Positions 1 through 6,167 are shown, counted from the first letter of the stretch. The stretch: 11,191 bases of DNA from JADDRA01 sp051005375 (GCA_051005375.1 JBPCJK010000189.1:1-11191), one strand, 5' to 3'. The notes: a model not told the origin generated them from the sequence alone. A program made the numbers and translations.

Positions 1-527
1 TCCTCGGGGTGACCCGGCTGGCCACGCTGGAGGAGGTCACCGCCGCCTACCGGGCCCAGGCGCAGATCTTCCACCCCGACCGCCACAGCGACAGCCCCGA
101 GCCGGTGCGTCGTGAGGCCGAGCAGCGAATGCGGGCGCTGAACCAGGCCTTCTTCACCTTGAAGAAGGGGGACTGGCTCGCCCCCACCCCGCAGAGCCGC
201 ATCCAGTCGTCCATGTCCCCCGATCCCAACGCCGGGTTCGAGGCCCGCCAGCGGGCCAATCGTGCCTCCCGCCAGCACACCGCCCAGGCCCGGGCCGCCC
301 AGGCCAACCGGGCCGCCGTCCGCCAGTCGGTGCCGCCCGGCTACGCCCGCCCCACCGTCAAGGGCACCGAGAAGGTCGGCTTCGGCTTGGCCCAGGCGCT
401 CATCACCAACCAACTCACGTGCCGGGGGTGCAGGAGCGTCCAGGAGCTTCCGCCCGGCTGGCAGGACCGCCTCCGCGACACCGACTGGTGCTGCTCGATG
501 TGCGGCCGGCTCATCCTCTCCTGGTAG
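1..527 (+). CDS. J-domain protein with C-terminal zinc ribbon (5'-partial)
   Basis: The gene enters from the left edge. The first in-window codons read L-G-V-T-R-L-A-T, the usual first-helix start of a J domain, so the GTG at 9 is an internal valine and the true start lies outside. Counting from that GTG, the J-domain signature H-P-D is at residues 22-24, which in the DnaJ family contacts Hsp70/DnaK and stimulates its ATPase. The middle (about 75-115) is rich in Ala, Arg and Gln and probably helical or disordered. The C-terminus has two CxxC pairs (C138/C141 and C162/C165) that look like a zinc ribbon. It lacks the Gly/Phe region and the four CxxCxGxG repeats of true DnaJ, so it is a specialised J protein with unknown client. 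It is the only plus-strand gene and converges with the gene at 582-782. Confidence 0.85.
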   Translation, partial: LGVTRLATLEEVTAAYRAQAQIFHPDRHSDSPEPVRREAEQRMRALNQAFFTLKKGDWLAPTPQSRIQSSMSPDPNAGFEARQRANRASRQHTAQARAAQANRAAVRQSVPPGYARPTVKGTEKVGFGLAQALITNQLTCRGCRSVQELPPGWQDRLRDTDWCCSMCGRLILSW

Positions 528-555
528 CAGTCCCTAGAGCACGCATCCAGTCGAC

Positions 556-569
556 GGCCAGAGCTGGCC
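556..569. terminator. candidate bidirectional hairpin between convergent genes
   Basis: A perfect inverted repeat (GGCCAG, two bases, CTGGCC) lies in the 54-base gap between the stops of the convergent genes at 527 and 582. It would fold as a 5-bp GC stem with a 4-base loop on either strand. There is no T-tract, so an intrinsic terminator function is only suggested by position. Confidence 0.35.
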
Positions 570-581
570 CGGCCCATCGGG

Positions 582-782
582 TCAGCTGATGAGGGTGGCC
601 AGTGCCCATACCGCAGCGACGAGGCCGATGGCGATCATCACGGCGCTGCGGGTCGGCGGCGGCCGTTCCAGATCACCTTCAGCCCGAGAACTTGGCGGTC
701 GGAGTAGGGCGAGGACGTTGCCCCCCACCAGGGCGGCCCCGAGGGCGAGCACGAGCAAGGGCAGCAGGTCCGCTCCAAACAT
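582..782 (-). CDS. small two-helix membrane protein, unknown function
   Basis: This 66-residue protein is not recognised. Two hydrophobic stretches (about residues 6-27 and 47-65) are joined by a polar, Arg/Pro/Glu-rich loop, so it should be a hairpin inner-membrane protein. The ATG at 782 follows the stop of the lipoprotein gene (786-788) by three bases, and a GAGGTG ribosome-binding site sits inside the end of that gene, 5 bases before the ATG. The pair is therefore very likely one transcript and translationally coupled. Function unknown; perhaps a partner of the lipoprotein at the cell envelope (inference from adjacency only). Confidence 0.6.
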   Translation of the reverse strand: MFGADLLPLLVLALGAALVGGNVLALLRPPSSRAEGDLERPPPTRSAVMIAIGLVAAVWALATLIS

Positions 783-785
783 GCA

Positions 786-1214
786 TCACCTCGTCGGGTT
801 CTGGAAGCAGTACGACAAAAGTGCCAGCTCAGCCTTGTTGAACGAGTCCGAGGTGATGTCCTTCATCGGCGCCTTTGCGTAGCCCTCGCTTTCCAGCACG
901 TCGAGGTAACCGCTGTAGACCCCGACCGTGAGCCGGACGTCGTCGCGCACCTCTGGTGGAGCTTCGGCACTGATCTTCTCTTGCAGACCCCGGATCTTCT
1001 TCACCGTCGACTCGATCTCCAGGCTGGAGGTGGCCCTGCGGATCAGATCCAGCTTGGCGCTGTTCAGCTGGGCCAACGGGCCGCAGAACGCTCCGCCCTG
1101 GGGCTTGCTCGACTCCTCGGGAGCTCGGGAGAGGAACCCTCCCTGACCTCCGCTGCACGATGCCAAGAGCACAAACACCACCAAGAGGCAGGAAAGGGCA
1201 TGGCGTCGGTGCAT
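786..1214 (-). CDS. putative lipoprotein, unknown function
   Basis: This 142-residue protein has an N-terminal lipoprotein signal: two arginines (R3, R4), a hydrophobic core (about 7-18) and the lipobox L-A-S-C ending at C20, so signal peptidase II should cut before C20 and the mature 123-residue protein would be lipid-anchored outside the membrane. The mature part is mostly polar and predicted helical, with two cysteines (C44, C136) that could form a disulfide. I do not recognise a domain. It starts 66 bases after the dnaB stop and precedes the small membrane protein by three bases. The ATG lacks a strong Shine-Dalgarno sequence; a possible -10 box just upstream would give a near-leaderless message. 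Confidence 0.72.
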   Translation of the reverse strand: MHRRHALSCLLVVFVLLASCSGGQGGFLSRAPEESSKPQGGAFCGPLAQLNSAKLDLIRRATSSLEIESTVKKIRGLQEKISAEAPPEVRDDVRLTVGVYSGYLDVLESEGYAKAPMKDITSDSFNKAELALLSYCFQNPTR

Positions 1215-1225
1215 ACGCTCTTGAC

Positions 1226-1231
1226 ACTATA
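1226..1231 (-). promoter_or_regulatory. possible -10 box of the lipoprotein operon
   Basis: On the minus strand the hexamer TATAGT matches the actinobacterial TANNNT -10 pattern and ends 11 bases before the ATG at 1214. Transcription would start about 5 bases upstream of the start codon. No convincing -35 box is visible, so the call is weak; read-through from dnaB is the alternative. Confidence 0.3.
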
Positions 1232-1280
1232 CGGCTGTGTCTCAGCGACGCCACGCCACCACAGTCCGTCGCTACACGCC

Positions 1281-4200
1281 TCAGATCCCTTTGGCCATGT
1301 TGGCGAAGCGGGTGTAGCGGTCGAGGAAGGCCAGGCGCTCCATGCCCGTCGGCCCCGAGCGGTGCTTGGCCACCAGCACCTCTGCCGTACCCCGGTCAGG
1401 CGACTCCGGATGATAGAGCTCGTCGCGGTACAAGAAGATAACCACGTCGGCGTCCTGCTCGAGGCTGTTCTCGACGACGATCCCGTTGGCCACGAAGTTA
1501 TGGGTCTCGGGTACGCAGGCGTCGTAGACCGGCTCTTGGCCAAGAGCGTCCACGGCCACGACCGCGTCCCACGCCACATCGGCACGGGCACGACGGTCGA
1601 GCTCGGGATCGTCGAGCAGGGCGGCCACTCGGGCCAGCCGGCTCAGGCGGTCAGCGCCGGGAGGGCCGCCGTCGGTCGCCGCCAACGGCGCCGGTCCACC
1701 ACCTACCAGCGCCGACGCCAGCACCGGTGCCCGAGCCGACCGGGCACGGCCGGGAGGAAGGTCGCGGTCTGGGGAGCCAGCTCGGAACGGCGCTGCACCC
1801 CCCATGAGGTGTAGGAACCGGCTACGGCTCTCGTCGCCGTCGATGTGCAGGTGGGCGGTGCCCGTCTGAGCGTTCCAGGTGACCCTGCACTGGATCTCCA
1901 GGCGCAGGAGCAGGAGCTGCACGTCGTCGAGGAGCCCTCGACTGGACGACGCCAGACGCGGGACCAGCCGACCTCGCTGGTCGACGTGGTAGCTGGTGCT
2001 CGGCCAGAGCCGGCGGACGAAGCCGACGAGCTGGCGGGCGGGAAGCGAGAACATCGGGCCCAGGACCTGTCGCAGCTCGACGGAGGGGCTGGAGCAACCG
2101 GTCACCTCCCAGGTCAGCTGTGCTGCCGCTGACGCCACTTCTTCGTCACCCCACGACCGAAGCAGTGCCGGCGGTGGCAGGCGCCGGGGGGTGGCGATGC
2201 GGGTGCCCAGGCGCAGCTCGTCGAGACGCAGCCACCCGGTGGCGGCCAGGAAGGGGTGGTTGGCGCTGGCCTTGACCCGCCGTCCCGACGCCAGTCGCAG
2301 CTCGTAGACCTGCTTGACCCCACTTGGGAAGACCCGGTCCATGGTCCCCGGCACAAGGGCCAGGTGACGGTCGAGGGTCCACACCGGGATGTCGCGCTCC
2401 CCACTGCGCAGGAGCTCACCCATGGTGACCTCGGCGCCGGTGTCGGCTCGCAGCACCCGGGCGTCAGCGGTCAGGCACCCGCTCTCGCGCAGGTCCGCCA
2501 ACATGGGACGCTTGTCGGCCCGGAGCTCGAGGCCGCGGGAGAGCTGGGACAGAGCGACCACGGGGGTCTGGATCTCCCGGGCCAACACCTTTAGCCCCCG
2601 GCTGATCTCCGAGACCTCCACCTGGCGGTTCTCGGCCCGGTCGCGACCGGTCATGAGCTGGAGGTAATCGACCACGACCATGCCCAGTCCCCCCAACCTG
2701 GACTTGAGCCTGCGGGACTTGGCCCGGATCTCCAGCACCGTCGCTCGGGGGTTGTCGTCGATGTAGAGCGGTGCCTCAGCGAGGCGCCCGATGGCATGGC
2801 TGATCTTGGTCCAGTCGGTCTCCATCAGCTTGCCGTTGCGCATTCGGGTGCTGTCGACCCTGGCCTCAGCGGCCAGCAGCCGCTGGGTGATCTCCAGGTG
2901 ACTCATCTCCAGGGAGAAGAACAGCACCGGCTGGTTGACCTCGAGGGCGGCGTGGGCGGCCATGCCCAGGGCGAAGGCGGTGTTGTGGACGAAGATGTCG
3001 GCGGCCACGAAGTTGTGGTCGCCAGGCACGGTCAGGTCGTAGACCTCGGCGTCACCGGCGGCGTCGATGGCCATGATCTCGTCCCAGACGACGACCGGCG
3101 CAGCTTCTTCCCTCAGGACGACTTGATGGCTTGCGCCCACCCCGTCGTCCGCCCCCTCGTCGTCGCCCTCCTCGTCGTCCCCCTCCTCCGCGGTCAGCAC
3201 TGCGCCAACCGCCGATCCTCTCCCACCCACCGCCGTCAAGCGCTGGCTGACCACGCGCTGACGGACGGCCATCCCACCGCCCTGAACAGCCGTAGCCCCA
3301 ACCTGTGCACGCTGCTGGTGGCCGACGTGTTGGAGCAGGTTGGCGAGCGCCGACTCCTTGGAGAACATGCCGATCTCGGCGGCCAGACGCCGGATCTCCG
3401 CCACCGAGGTCACCTCCAGCTCGTGTCCCGGCCCCCGCCAGCCCTGTCGGTCGATGACCCGTCGCCGCACGCGGGCGTTGATCCCAAACCGCAGCAGGAG
3501 GTGGGCGACGTCGGCTACCAGGCGAGGCGACAGGCTGCAGTAGGAGATGCAGGCGCTTCCGCCCTCCCTGTTCGACCACCAGGCCGACCCGTCCGCCCCC
3601 AACAGCCGGTTGAGGAACAGGGCCAACTGGGGCCGGGGCAGTTCGAACACGGCGTCGGGCGCCGACCGATGGTGGGCGCTCGTGCCCACCATGCCGTGCT
3701 CGATCATGGCCTTGACCACGGCACTGCGCCGTTCGCCGGGTGGCGTCAGGGAACAGGTGGACGACGGCCCTGGCCCCCGCTCCCGCACCGGATCGGTACC
3801 GAGGGCTCGAGCGTGGTGCTCCAGGTCGGCCATCACTGCACTGGAGTTGGTGGTGAACCGCACCGATGCGCCGGTGTGGGATGCGTCGCTCAGGAGGTAG
3901 GCCAGCACCACCACCTCAGCCTCGGGCCGGGCCTGGTCGCCGAACACAGGAAGCTGGCCGGGCACGGCGATGGTGGTGCCCACGGCTACCTCAGCCAGAG
4001 GGCGCCAGCCTGTCGGGGTCAGGAAGGGATGGGCGGCGGTGGTGCAGACCTCTCGCCCCAGCCTGGTCCTGACCTTGAACACCGGCCGAACCCCGTCGTC
4101 GACGTAGGCGCTCGGACGTCGGACGTGGAGTTGCTGGTCGACGGTCCCCAAGCTGGTGACTTCGACCGGCGCCCCCCGCCGCCCTCGGCGGTAGAGCTCG

Positions 4201-4934
4201 GCCAAGGCGATACGCCCTCCGGTCCGCGGGTCGGTGAGCAAGGTGTCGCCGGTGAGGCACTTGCCGGTGGCCGGGCGGGCGCCGACGATCACCAGGCTCG
4301 ACGGCTGCAACCCCGACATCAGCTCGTCCAGGCCGTGGTAGCCGGTGGGGATCCCGGTAATCGAATCGCCCTTCTCGTAGAGCATCTCGAGACGGGTGAG
4401 GCTGTGGTCGAGCAGGTCGCGGATCGGCGCCATGGAGTCGCTCACCCTGTGCTGGGCCACGTCGAAGACCATGGCCTCGGCCCGGTCGACGGTCTCGGCC
4501 ACGTCGTCGGGAACCCGGTAGCCCATCTCGGCGATCTCGCCGGCTACAGCGATGAGCCGCCGCAGCAGGGCGTGCTCGGTGACGATGCGGGCGTAGCGCG
4601 CCGCGCTGGAGGTGGCTGGGGTACGGACCTGGAGTGTCACCAACAGACCCGAGCCACCCATGTCGCCCAGCAAGCCCGCCCGCCGCAGCTCCTCAGCCAC
4701 GGTGACCGGATCGGCCGGTTCACCTGCGCTGTAGAGCGAGGTGATGGCGTCGAACACGTGGGCGTGGACCGGCTTGTAGAAGTCGTTGGCGGAGACGCCC
4801 AGCTCCGAGGCGGCCACGATGGCGTCCTTGCTCAACAGCATGGCGCCGAGCAGCGACTCCTCGGCCTCAAGGTTGTAGGGCGGCACCCTGCCGTCACCGC
4901 GACCGTGGGTGGACGGAACCTCGGCGACGGCCAT
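1281..4934 (-). CDS. dnaB: replicative DNA helicase DnaB precursor with two inteins
   Basis: This 1217-residue precursor splices to a 454-residue helicase, the normal size for the hexameric DnaB that unwinds DNA at the replication fork. The N-terminal primase-binding domain starts near V-P-P-Y-N-L-E-A-E (residues 17-25). The RecA-like ATPase domain has Walker A G-A-R-P-A-T-G-K (218-225) with its next residue T652 on the far side of intein 1. It also has the catalytic Glu in F-S-L-E-M-S (E676), Walker B V-V-V-D-Y-L-Q-L (D756) and D-L-R-E-S-G (814-819). That motif is interrupted by intein 2 and resumes at S1157 with S-L-E-Q-D-A-D. The C-terminal R-G-T-A-E and Y-T-R-F motifs are intact. The ATG at 4934 follows GGAAGGAGG with a 7-base spacer. 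It is the last gene after rplI, with a 278-base gap and no obvious promoter. Activity requires both splicing events, since one intein cuts the P-loop. Confidence 0.97.
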   Translation of the reverse strand: MAVAEVPSTHGRGDGRVPPYNLEAEESLLGAMLLSKDAIVAASELGVSANDFYKPVHAHVFDAITSLYSAGEPADPVTVAEELRRAGLLGDMGGSGLLVTLQVRTPATSSAARYARIVTEHALLRRLIAVAGEIAEMGYRVPDDVAETVDRAEAMVFDVAQHRVSDSMAPIRDLLDHSLTRLEMLYEKGDSITGIPTGYHGLDELMSGLQPSSLVIVGARPATGKCLTGDTLLTDPRTGGRIALAELYRRGRRGAPVEVTSLGTVDQQLHVRRPSAYVDDGVRPVFKVRTRLGREVCTTAAHPFLTPTGWRPLAEVAVGTTIAVPGQLPVFGDQARPEAEVVVLAYLLSDASHTGASVRFTTNSSAVMADLEHHARALGTDPVRERGPGPSSTCSLTPPGERRSAVVKAMIEHGMVGTSAHHRSAPDAVFELPRPQLALFLNRLLGADGSAWWSNREGGSACISYCSLSPRLVADVAHLLLRFGINARVRRRVIDRQGWRGPGHELEVTSVAEIRRLAAEIGMFSKESALANLLQHVGHQQRAQVGATAVQGGGMAVRQRVVSQRLTAVGGRGSAVGAVLTAEEGDDEEGDDEGADDGVGASHQVVLREEAAPVVVWDEIMAIDAAGDAEVYDLTVPGDHNFVAADIFVHNTAFALGMAAHAALEVNQPVLFFSLEMSHLEITQRLLAAEARVDSTRMRNGKLMETDWTKISHAIGRLAEAPLYIDDNPRATVLEIRAKSRRLKSRLGGLGMVVVDYLQLMTGRDRAENRQVEVSEISRGLKVLAREIQTPVVALSQLSRGLELRADKRPMLADLRESGCLTADARVLRADTGAEVTMGELLRSGERDIPVWTLDRHLALVPGTMDRVFPSGVKQVYELRLASGRRVKASANHPFLAATGWLRLDELRLGTRIATPRRLPPPALLRSWGDEEVASAAAQLTWEVTGCSSPSVELRQVLGPMFSLPARQLVGFVRRLWPSTSYHVDQRGRLVPRLASSSRGLLDDVQLLLLRLEIQCRVTWNAQTGTAHLHIDGDESRSRFLHLMGGAAPFRAGSPDRDLPPGRARSARAPVLASALVGGGPAPLAATDGGPPGADRLSRLARVAALLDDPELDRRARADVAWDAVVAVDALGQEPVYDACVPETHNFVANGIVVENSLEQDADVVIFLYRDELYHPESPDRGTAEVLVAKHRSGPTGMERLAFLDRYTRFANMAKGI
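1467..2477 (-). mobile_element. DnaB intein 2 (337 aa) in the DLRESG/S motif, endonuclease degenerate
   Basis: Residues 820-1156 of the DnaB precursor. Splicing blocks are clear: Cys1 in C-L-T-A-D-A-R (block A), S-A-N-H-P-F with H893 (block B, Ser where Thr is usual), V-Y-D-A-C-V-P and T-H-N-F-V-A-N (block F), and terminal Asn1156 followed by Ser+1. The penultimate residue is Glu1155, not the usual His that assists Asn cyclisation. The central region is shorter than in intein 1. The expected first LAGLIDADG helix (around 930-947) is unrecognisable, and the second reads L-W-P-S-T-S (976-981) where L-x-x-A-D-G-S is expected, so both catalytic Asp are missing. The later R-L-x-I-x-C-R-V segment still aligns with the endonuclease domain of intein 1. 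It should splice (the family tolerates this residue change in some members) but should not home. Confidence 0.93.
2982..4259 (-). mobile_element. DnaB intein 1 (426 aa) in the Walker A motif, with LAGLIDADG endonuclease
   Basis: Residues 226-651 of the DnaB precursor, inserted exactly between Lys225 of the P-loop and Thr652. It is a class 1 intein: Cys1 in C-L-T-G-D-T (block A), T-A-A-H-P-F with T299 and H302 (block B), V-Y-D-L-T-V-P-G and H-N-F-V-A (block F), and V-H-N with penultimate His650 and Asn651 (block G), Thr+1. Two dodecapeptide motifs of a LAGLIDADG homing endonuclease are visible: L-A-Y-L-L-S-D-A-S (344-352, D350) and F-L-N-R-L-L-G-A-D-G-S (440-450, D448). Both key acidic residues are kept, 98 residues apart. 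Between the endonuclease and block F is an added Gln/Val/Gly-rich segment (about 540-580) and an acidic tract (583-597). Such inteins move by cutting intein-free dnaB alleles; splicing restores the ATPase site. Confidence 0.95.
3144..3188 (-). repeat. acidic low-complexity repeat inside intein 1
   Basis: Codons 583-597 encode an imperfect E-G-D-D-E repeat (11 of 15 residues are Asp or Glu). In the DNA it appears as two imperfect copies of a CCTCGTCGTC unit. It lies between the endonuclease domain and splicing block F, where an insertion would be tolerated as a surface loop. Slippage in this GAC/GAG-rich stretch is a plausible origin. Confidence 0.7.
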
Positions 4935-5000
4935 GCCTCAGCCTCCTTCCTGGGGCCTGTGGGGTGCCAGGGGCACAACGCTGTGACTTGTCAGTGGACG

Positions 5001-5053
5001 GGCTGTGGACAGCCGAGGCGATCGCCGCCTCGTTCCCGTGCCGGAAGAACCGG
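5001..5053. promoter_or_regulatory. three consecutive inverted repeats upstream of dnaB, one with a DnaA-box-like core
   Basis: The 278-base rplI-dnaB gap has no gene. Within it three dyads follow each other: GGCTGT-GG-ACAGCC (5001-5014), GAGGCG-ATCGC-CGCCTC (5015-5031) and CCGG-AAGAA-CCGG (5041-5053). The first contains, on the minus strand, CTGTCCACA, one base from the actinobacterial DnaA box TTGTCCACA. They could be a weak terminator or attenuator between rplI and dnaB, or protein-binding sites. No -10 or -35 pair is convincing between them and the dnaB start. Confidence 0.4.
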
Positions 5054-5212
5054 ACCACATCACTGCGCCATCATCGCCACCAGCATGACGTCGCCAAGAG
5101 CCACGCTGGCGGACCCCGCGGCGCGGTGGGTCGATGGGTCTCGCCAGACAGAAGTACGGAGGTCGAACCGACTGCCGGCGAAGAACGCGGCGGCTGATCT
5201 CGACGACAGGGA

Positions 5213-5659
5213 TCAGGCGGGAGCGACCTCGATGGTGACGGGGAACTCGACGTCAGCGTGAAGCTTCACCAGCACCCGGTGGGTGCCCACCTCCCGGATG
5301 GGCTCATCAAGGTGCATCTTGCGGCGATCGAGCTCAATGCCTGTCTGGTAGAGCACGGCAGCGGCGACGTCAGTGGTGGTCACCGAGCCGAAGAGCTTGC
5401 CCTCACTCCCCGCTCGAGCGTCCATCTGGATCACCGCTGGCACCAGCTTGCGAGCGATGTCCTCGGCGCCGGACCGGGCGGCGGCGTCCTTGACGTCACG
5501 AGAGCGACGCATGGCGCCGGCCTGGCCGAGCGTGCCCTTGCTCGCCGGCATGGCCATGCCTCGGGGCACCAGATAGTTGCGGGCGTAGCCGTCGGCGACG
5601 ACCAGGATGTCGCCCCGCTTGCCGACGTTGTCCACATCAGTACGAAGGATGATCTTCAT
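5213..5659 (-). CDS. rplI: 50S ribosomal protein L9
   Basis: This 148-residue protein has the standard L9 length and its signature N-terminus: M-K-I-I-L-R-T-D-V-D-N-V-G-K-R-G-D at 1-17, then the conserved V-A-D-G-Y-A-R-N-Y-L-V-P-R-G-M-A segment that binds 23S rRNA. A central helix and a C-terminal domain with K-L-F-G-S-V-T (the second L9 signature) and V-x-V-K-L-H follow. The ATG at 5659 is chosen over far upstream in-frame starts because it begins the family N-terminus and is preceded by GAGGGAG. It lies 34 bases after the rpsR stop in the rpsF-ssb-rpsR-rplI-dnaB operon. Its Shine-Dalgarno sequence sits in a hairpin loop (5660-5680). Confidence 0.96.
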   Translation of the reverse strand: MKIILRTDVDNVGKRGDILVVADGYARNYLVPRGMAMPASKGTLGQAGAMRRSRDVKDAAARSGAEDIARKLVPAVIQMDARAGSEGKLFGSVTTTDVAAAVLYQTGIELDRRKMHLDEPIREVGTHRVLVKLHADVEFPVTIEVAPA

Positions 5660-5680
5660 CCTGAGGCTCCCTCCCTCAGG
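5660..5680 (-). promoter_or_regulatory. rplI ribosome-binding-site hairpin
   Basis: In the minus-strand mRNA, arms CCTGAGG and CCTCAGG form a perfect 7-bp stem with a 7-base loop, GAGGGAG, which is the Shine-Dalgarno sequence. The 3' arm ends on the base directly before the ATG. The loop leaves the ribosome-binding site exposed while the stem occupies the whole spacer, so the fold could tune rplI initiation. Confidence 0.6.
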
Positions 5681-5704
5681 TCGGCGTGGCGCCTCACGCC
5701 GACC
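5679..5704 (-). other. stem-loop containing the rpsR stop codon
   Basis: Arms GGTCGGCGT and ACGCCGACC form a perfect 9-bp stem around an 8-base loop. The TGA of rpsR (5694-5696) lies at the loop edge. It is directly adjacent to (and shares two bases with) the rplI ribosome-binding-site hairpin. There is no U-tract on the 3' side, so it looks more like an mRNA stability, processing or coupling element than a terminator. Confidence 0.55.
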
Positions 5705-6167
5705 CCACCTCAGCGCCAACCGGGCTCTCGCCCGTGCCTGCTGGCGCCCCGCTGCGGGCGGCCGTGGGCGGCGGGGCGTTGCCCGGCCCCGGACGAGGTG
5801 GGCGATCGTCTCGGCTTGGACGGTCATCGCGGTTGGGGCGATCGTCGCGGTCGCGCCCGCGCCCTCCGCCGCCACGGCCTCCCCGGCTGCTGGTGACCTT
5901 GATGGCGAAGGGGAGCAGAGCCAACTCACGAGCCGTCTTTATGGCCATGGCCACGTCGCTCTGGTGCTGCACGCAGTTGCCGTTGACCCGTCGGGCCTTG
6001 ATCTTGGCCCGGTCGGACATGTACCGGCGAAGCAGGTTCACGTCCTTGTAGTCGATCCACTCCACGTGGTCCTGGCAGAACATGCACGGCTTCTGCTTGA
6101 ACTTCTTACCCCCGTCCTTGGGCTTGCGTTCGCCCCGTGACGGCTGTGCCTTCGACTTGCGGCCCAT
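5694..6167 (-). CDS. rpsR: 30S ribosomal protein S18 with long disordered C-terminal tail
   Basis: The S18 core spans about residues 22-92: K-P-C-M-F-C (C28, C31), the D-Y-K-D-V-N-L-L-R-R-Y segment, R-R-V-N-G-N-C-V-Q-H-Q (C65, H68) and A-R-E-L-A-L-L-P-F. C28, C31, C65 and H68 are the likely zinc ligands, making it the zinc-binding (C+) type. S18 pairs with S6 on the 30S platform. The protein is 157 residues against roughly 75-90 for the family. The extra 65 residues are a Gly/Arg-rich stretch, three R-D-D-R-P-x repeats and a Pro/Ala/Gly tail, presumably disordered. The ATG at 6167 overlaps the ssb TGA by one base (TGATG), so translation is coupled. The in-frame extension upstream lies inside ssb and is rejected. 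Confidence 0.95.
   Translation of the reverse strand: MGRKSKAQPSRGERKPKDGGKKFKQKPCMFCQDHVEWIDYKDVNLLRRYMSDRAKIKARRVNGNCVQHQSDVAMAIKTARELALLPFAIKVTSSRGGRGGGGRGRDRDDRPNRDDRPSRDDRPPRPGPGNAPPPTAARSGAPAGTGESPVGAEVGSA
5796..5849 (-). repeat. three 18-bp repeats encoding RDDRPx in rpsR
   Basis: Three tandem 18-base units (5832-5849, 5814-5831, 5796-5813) encode R-D-D-R-P-N, R-D-D-R-P-S and R-D-D-R-P-P at residues 107-124. The units differ at many synonymous positions (for example GAC-GAT versus GAT-GAC for the two Asp), so the peptide is better conserved than the DNA. Confidence 0.8.

Noticed and set aside
1221..1226. Perfect TTGACA on the plus strand as a -35 box
   Set aside because: No -10 box lies 16-18 bases downstream, and no plus-strand gene follows.
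981..1814. Plus-strand open frame overlapping the lipoprotein and dnaB ends
   Set aside because: Low-complexity shadow frame with no ribosome-binding site or family motif; both opposite-strand genes are well supported.
3144..3188. CRISPR or other interspersed repeat array
   Set aside because: The repeats are short, adjacent and in frame within intein 1, encoding an acidic tract; there are no spacers.
4935..5212. tRNA or small protein gene in the rplI-dnaB gap
   Set aside because: No cloverleaf or T-arm consensus and no reading frame with start, ribosome-binding site and protein-like composition was found.
2796..5261. Long plus-strand open frame (821 codons) antisense to dnaB
   Set aside because: It is the shadow of dnaB in GC-rich DNA: composition is Gly/Arg/His/Val-rich without any domain, and the opposite strand has unmistakable DnaB and intein motifs.
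5213..5929. Longer rplI start giving a 238-residue protein
   Set aside because: The extension reads through rpsR in another frame; M-K-I-I-L at 5659 is the L9 N-terminus and has a ribosome-binding site.
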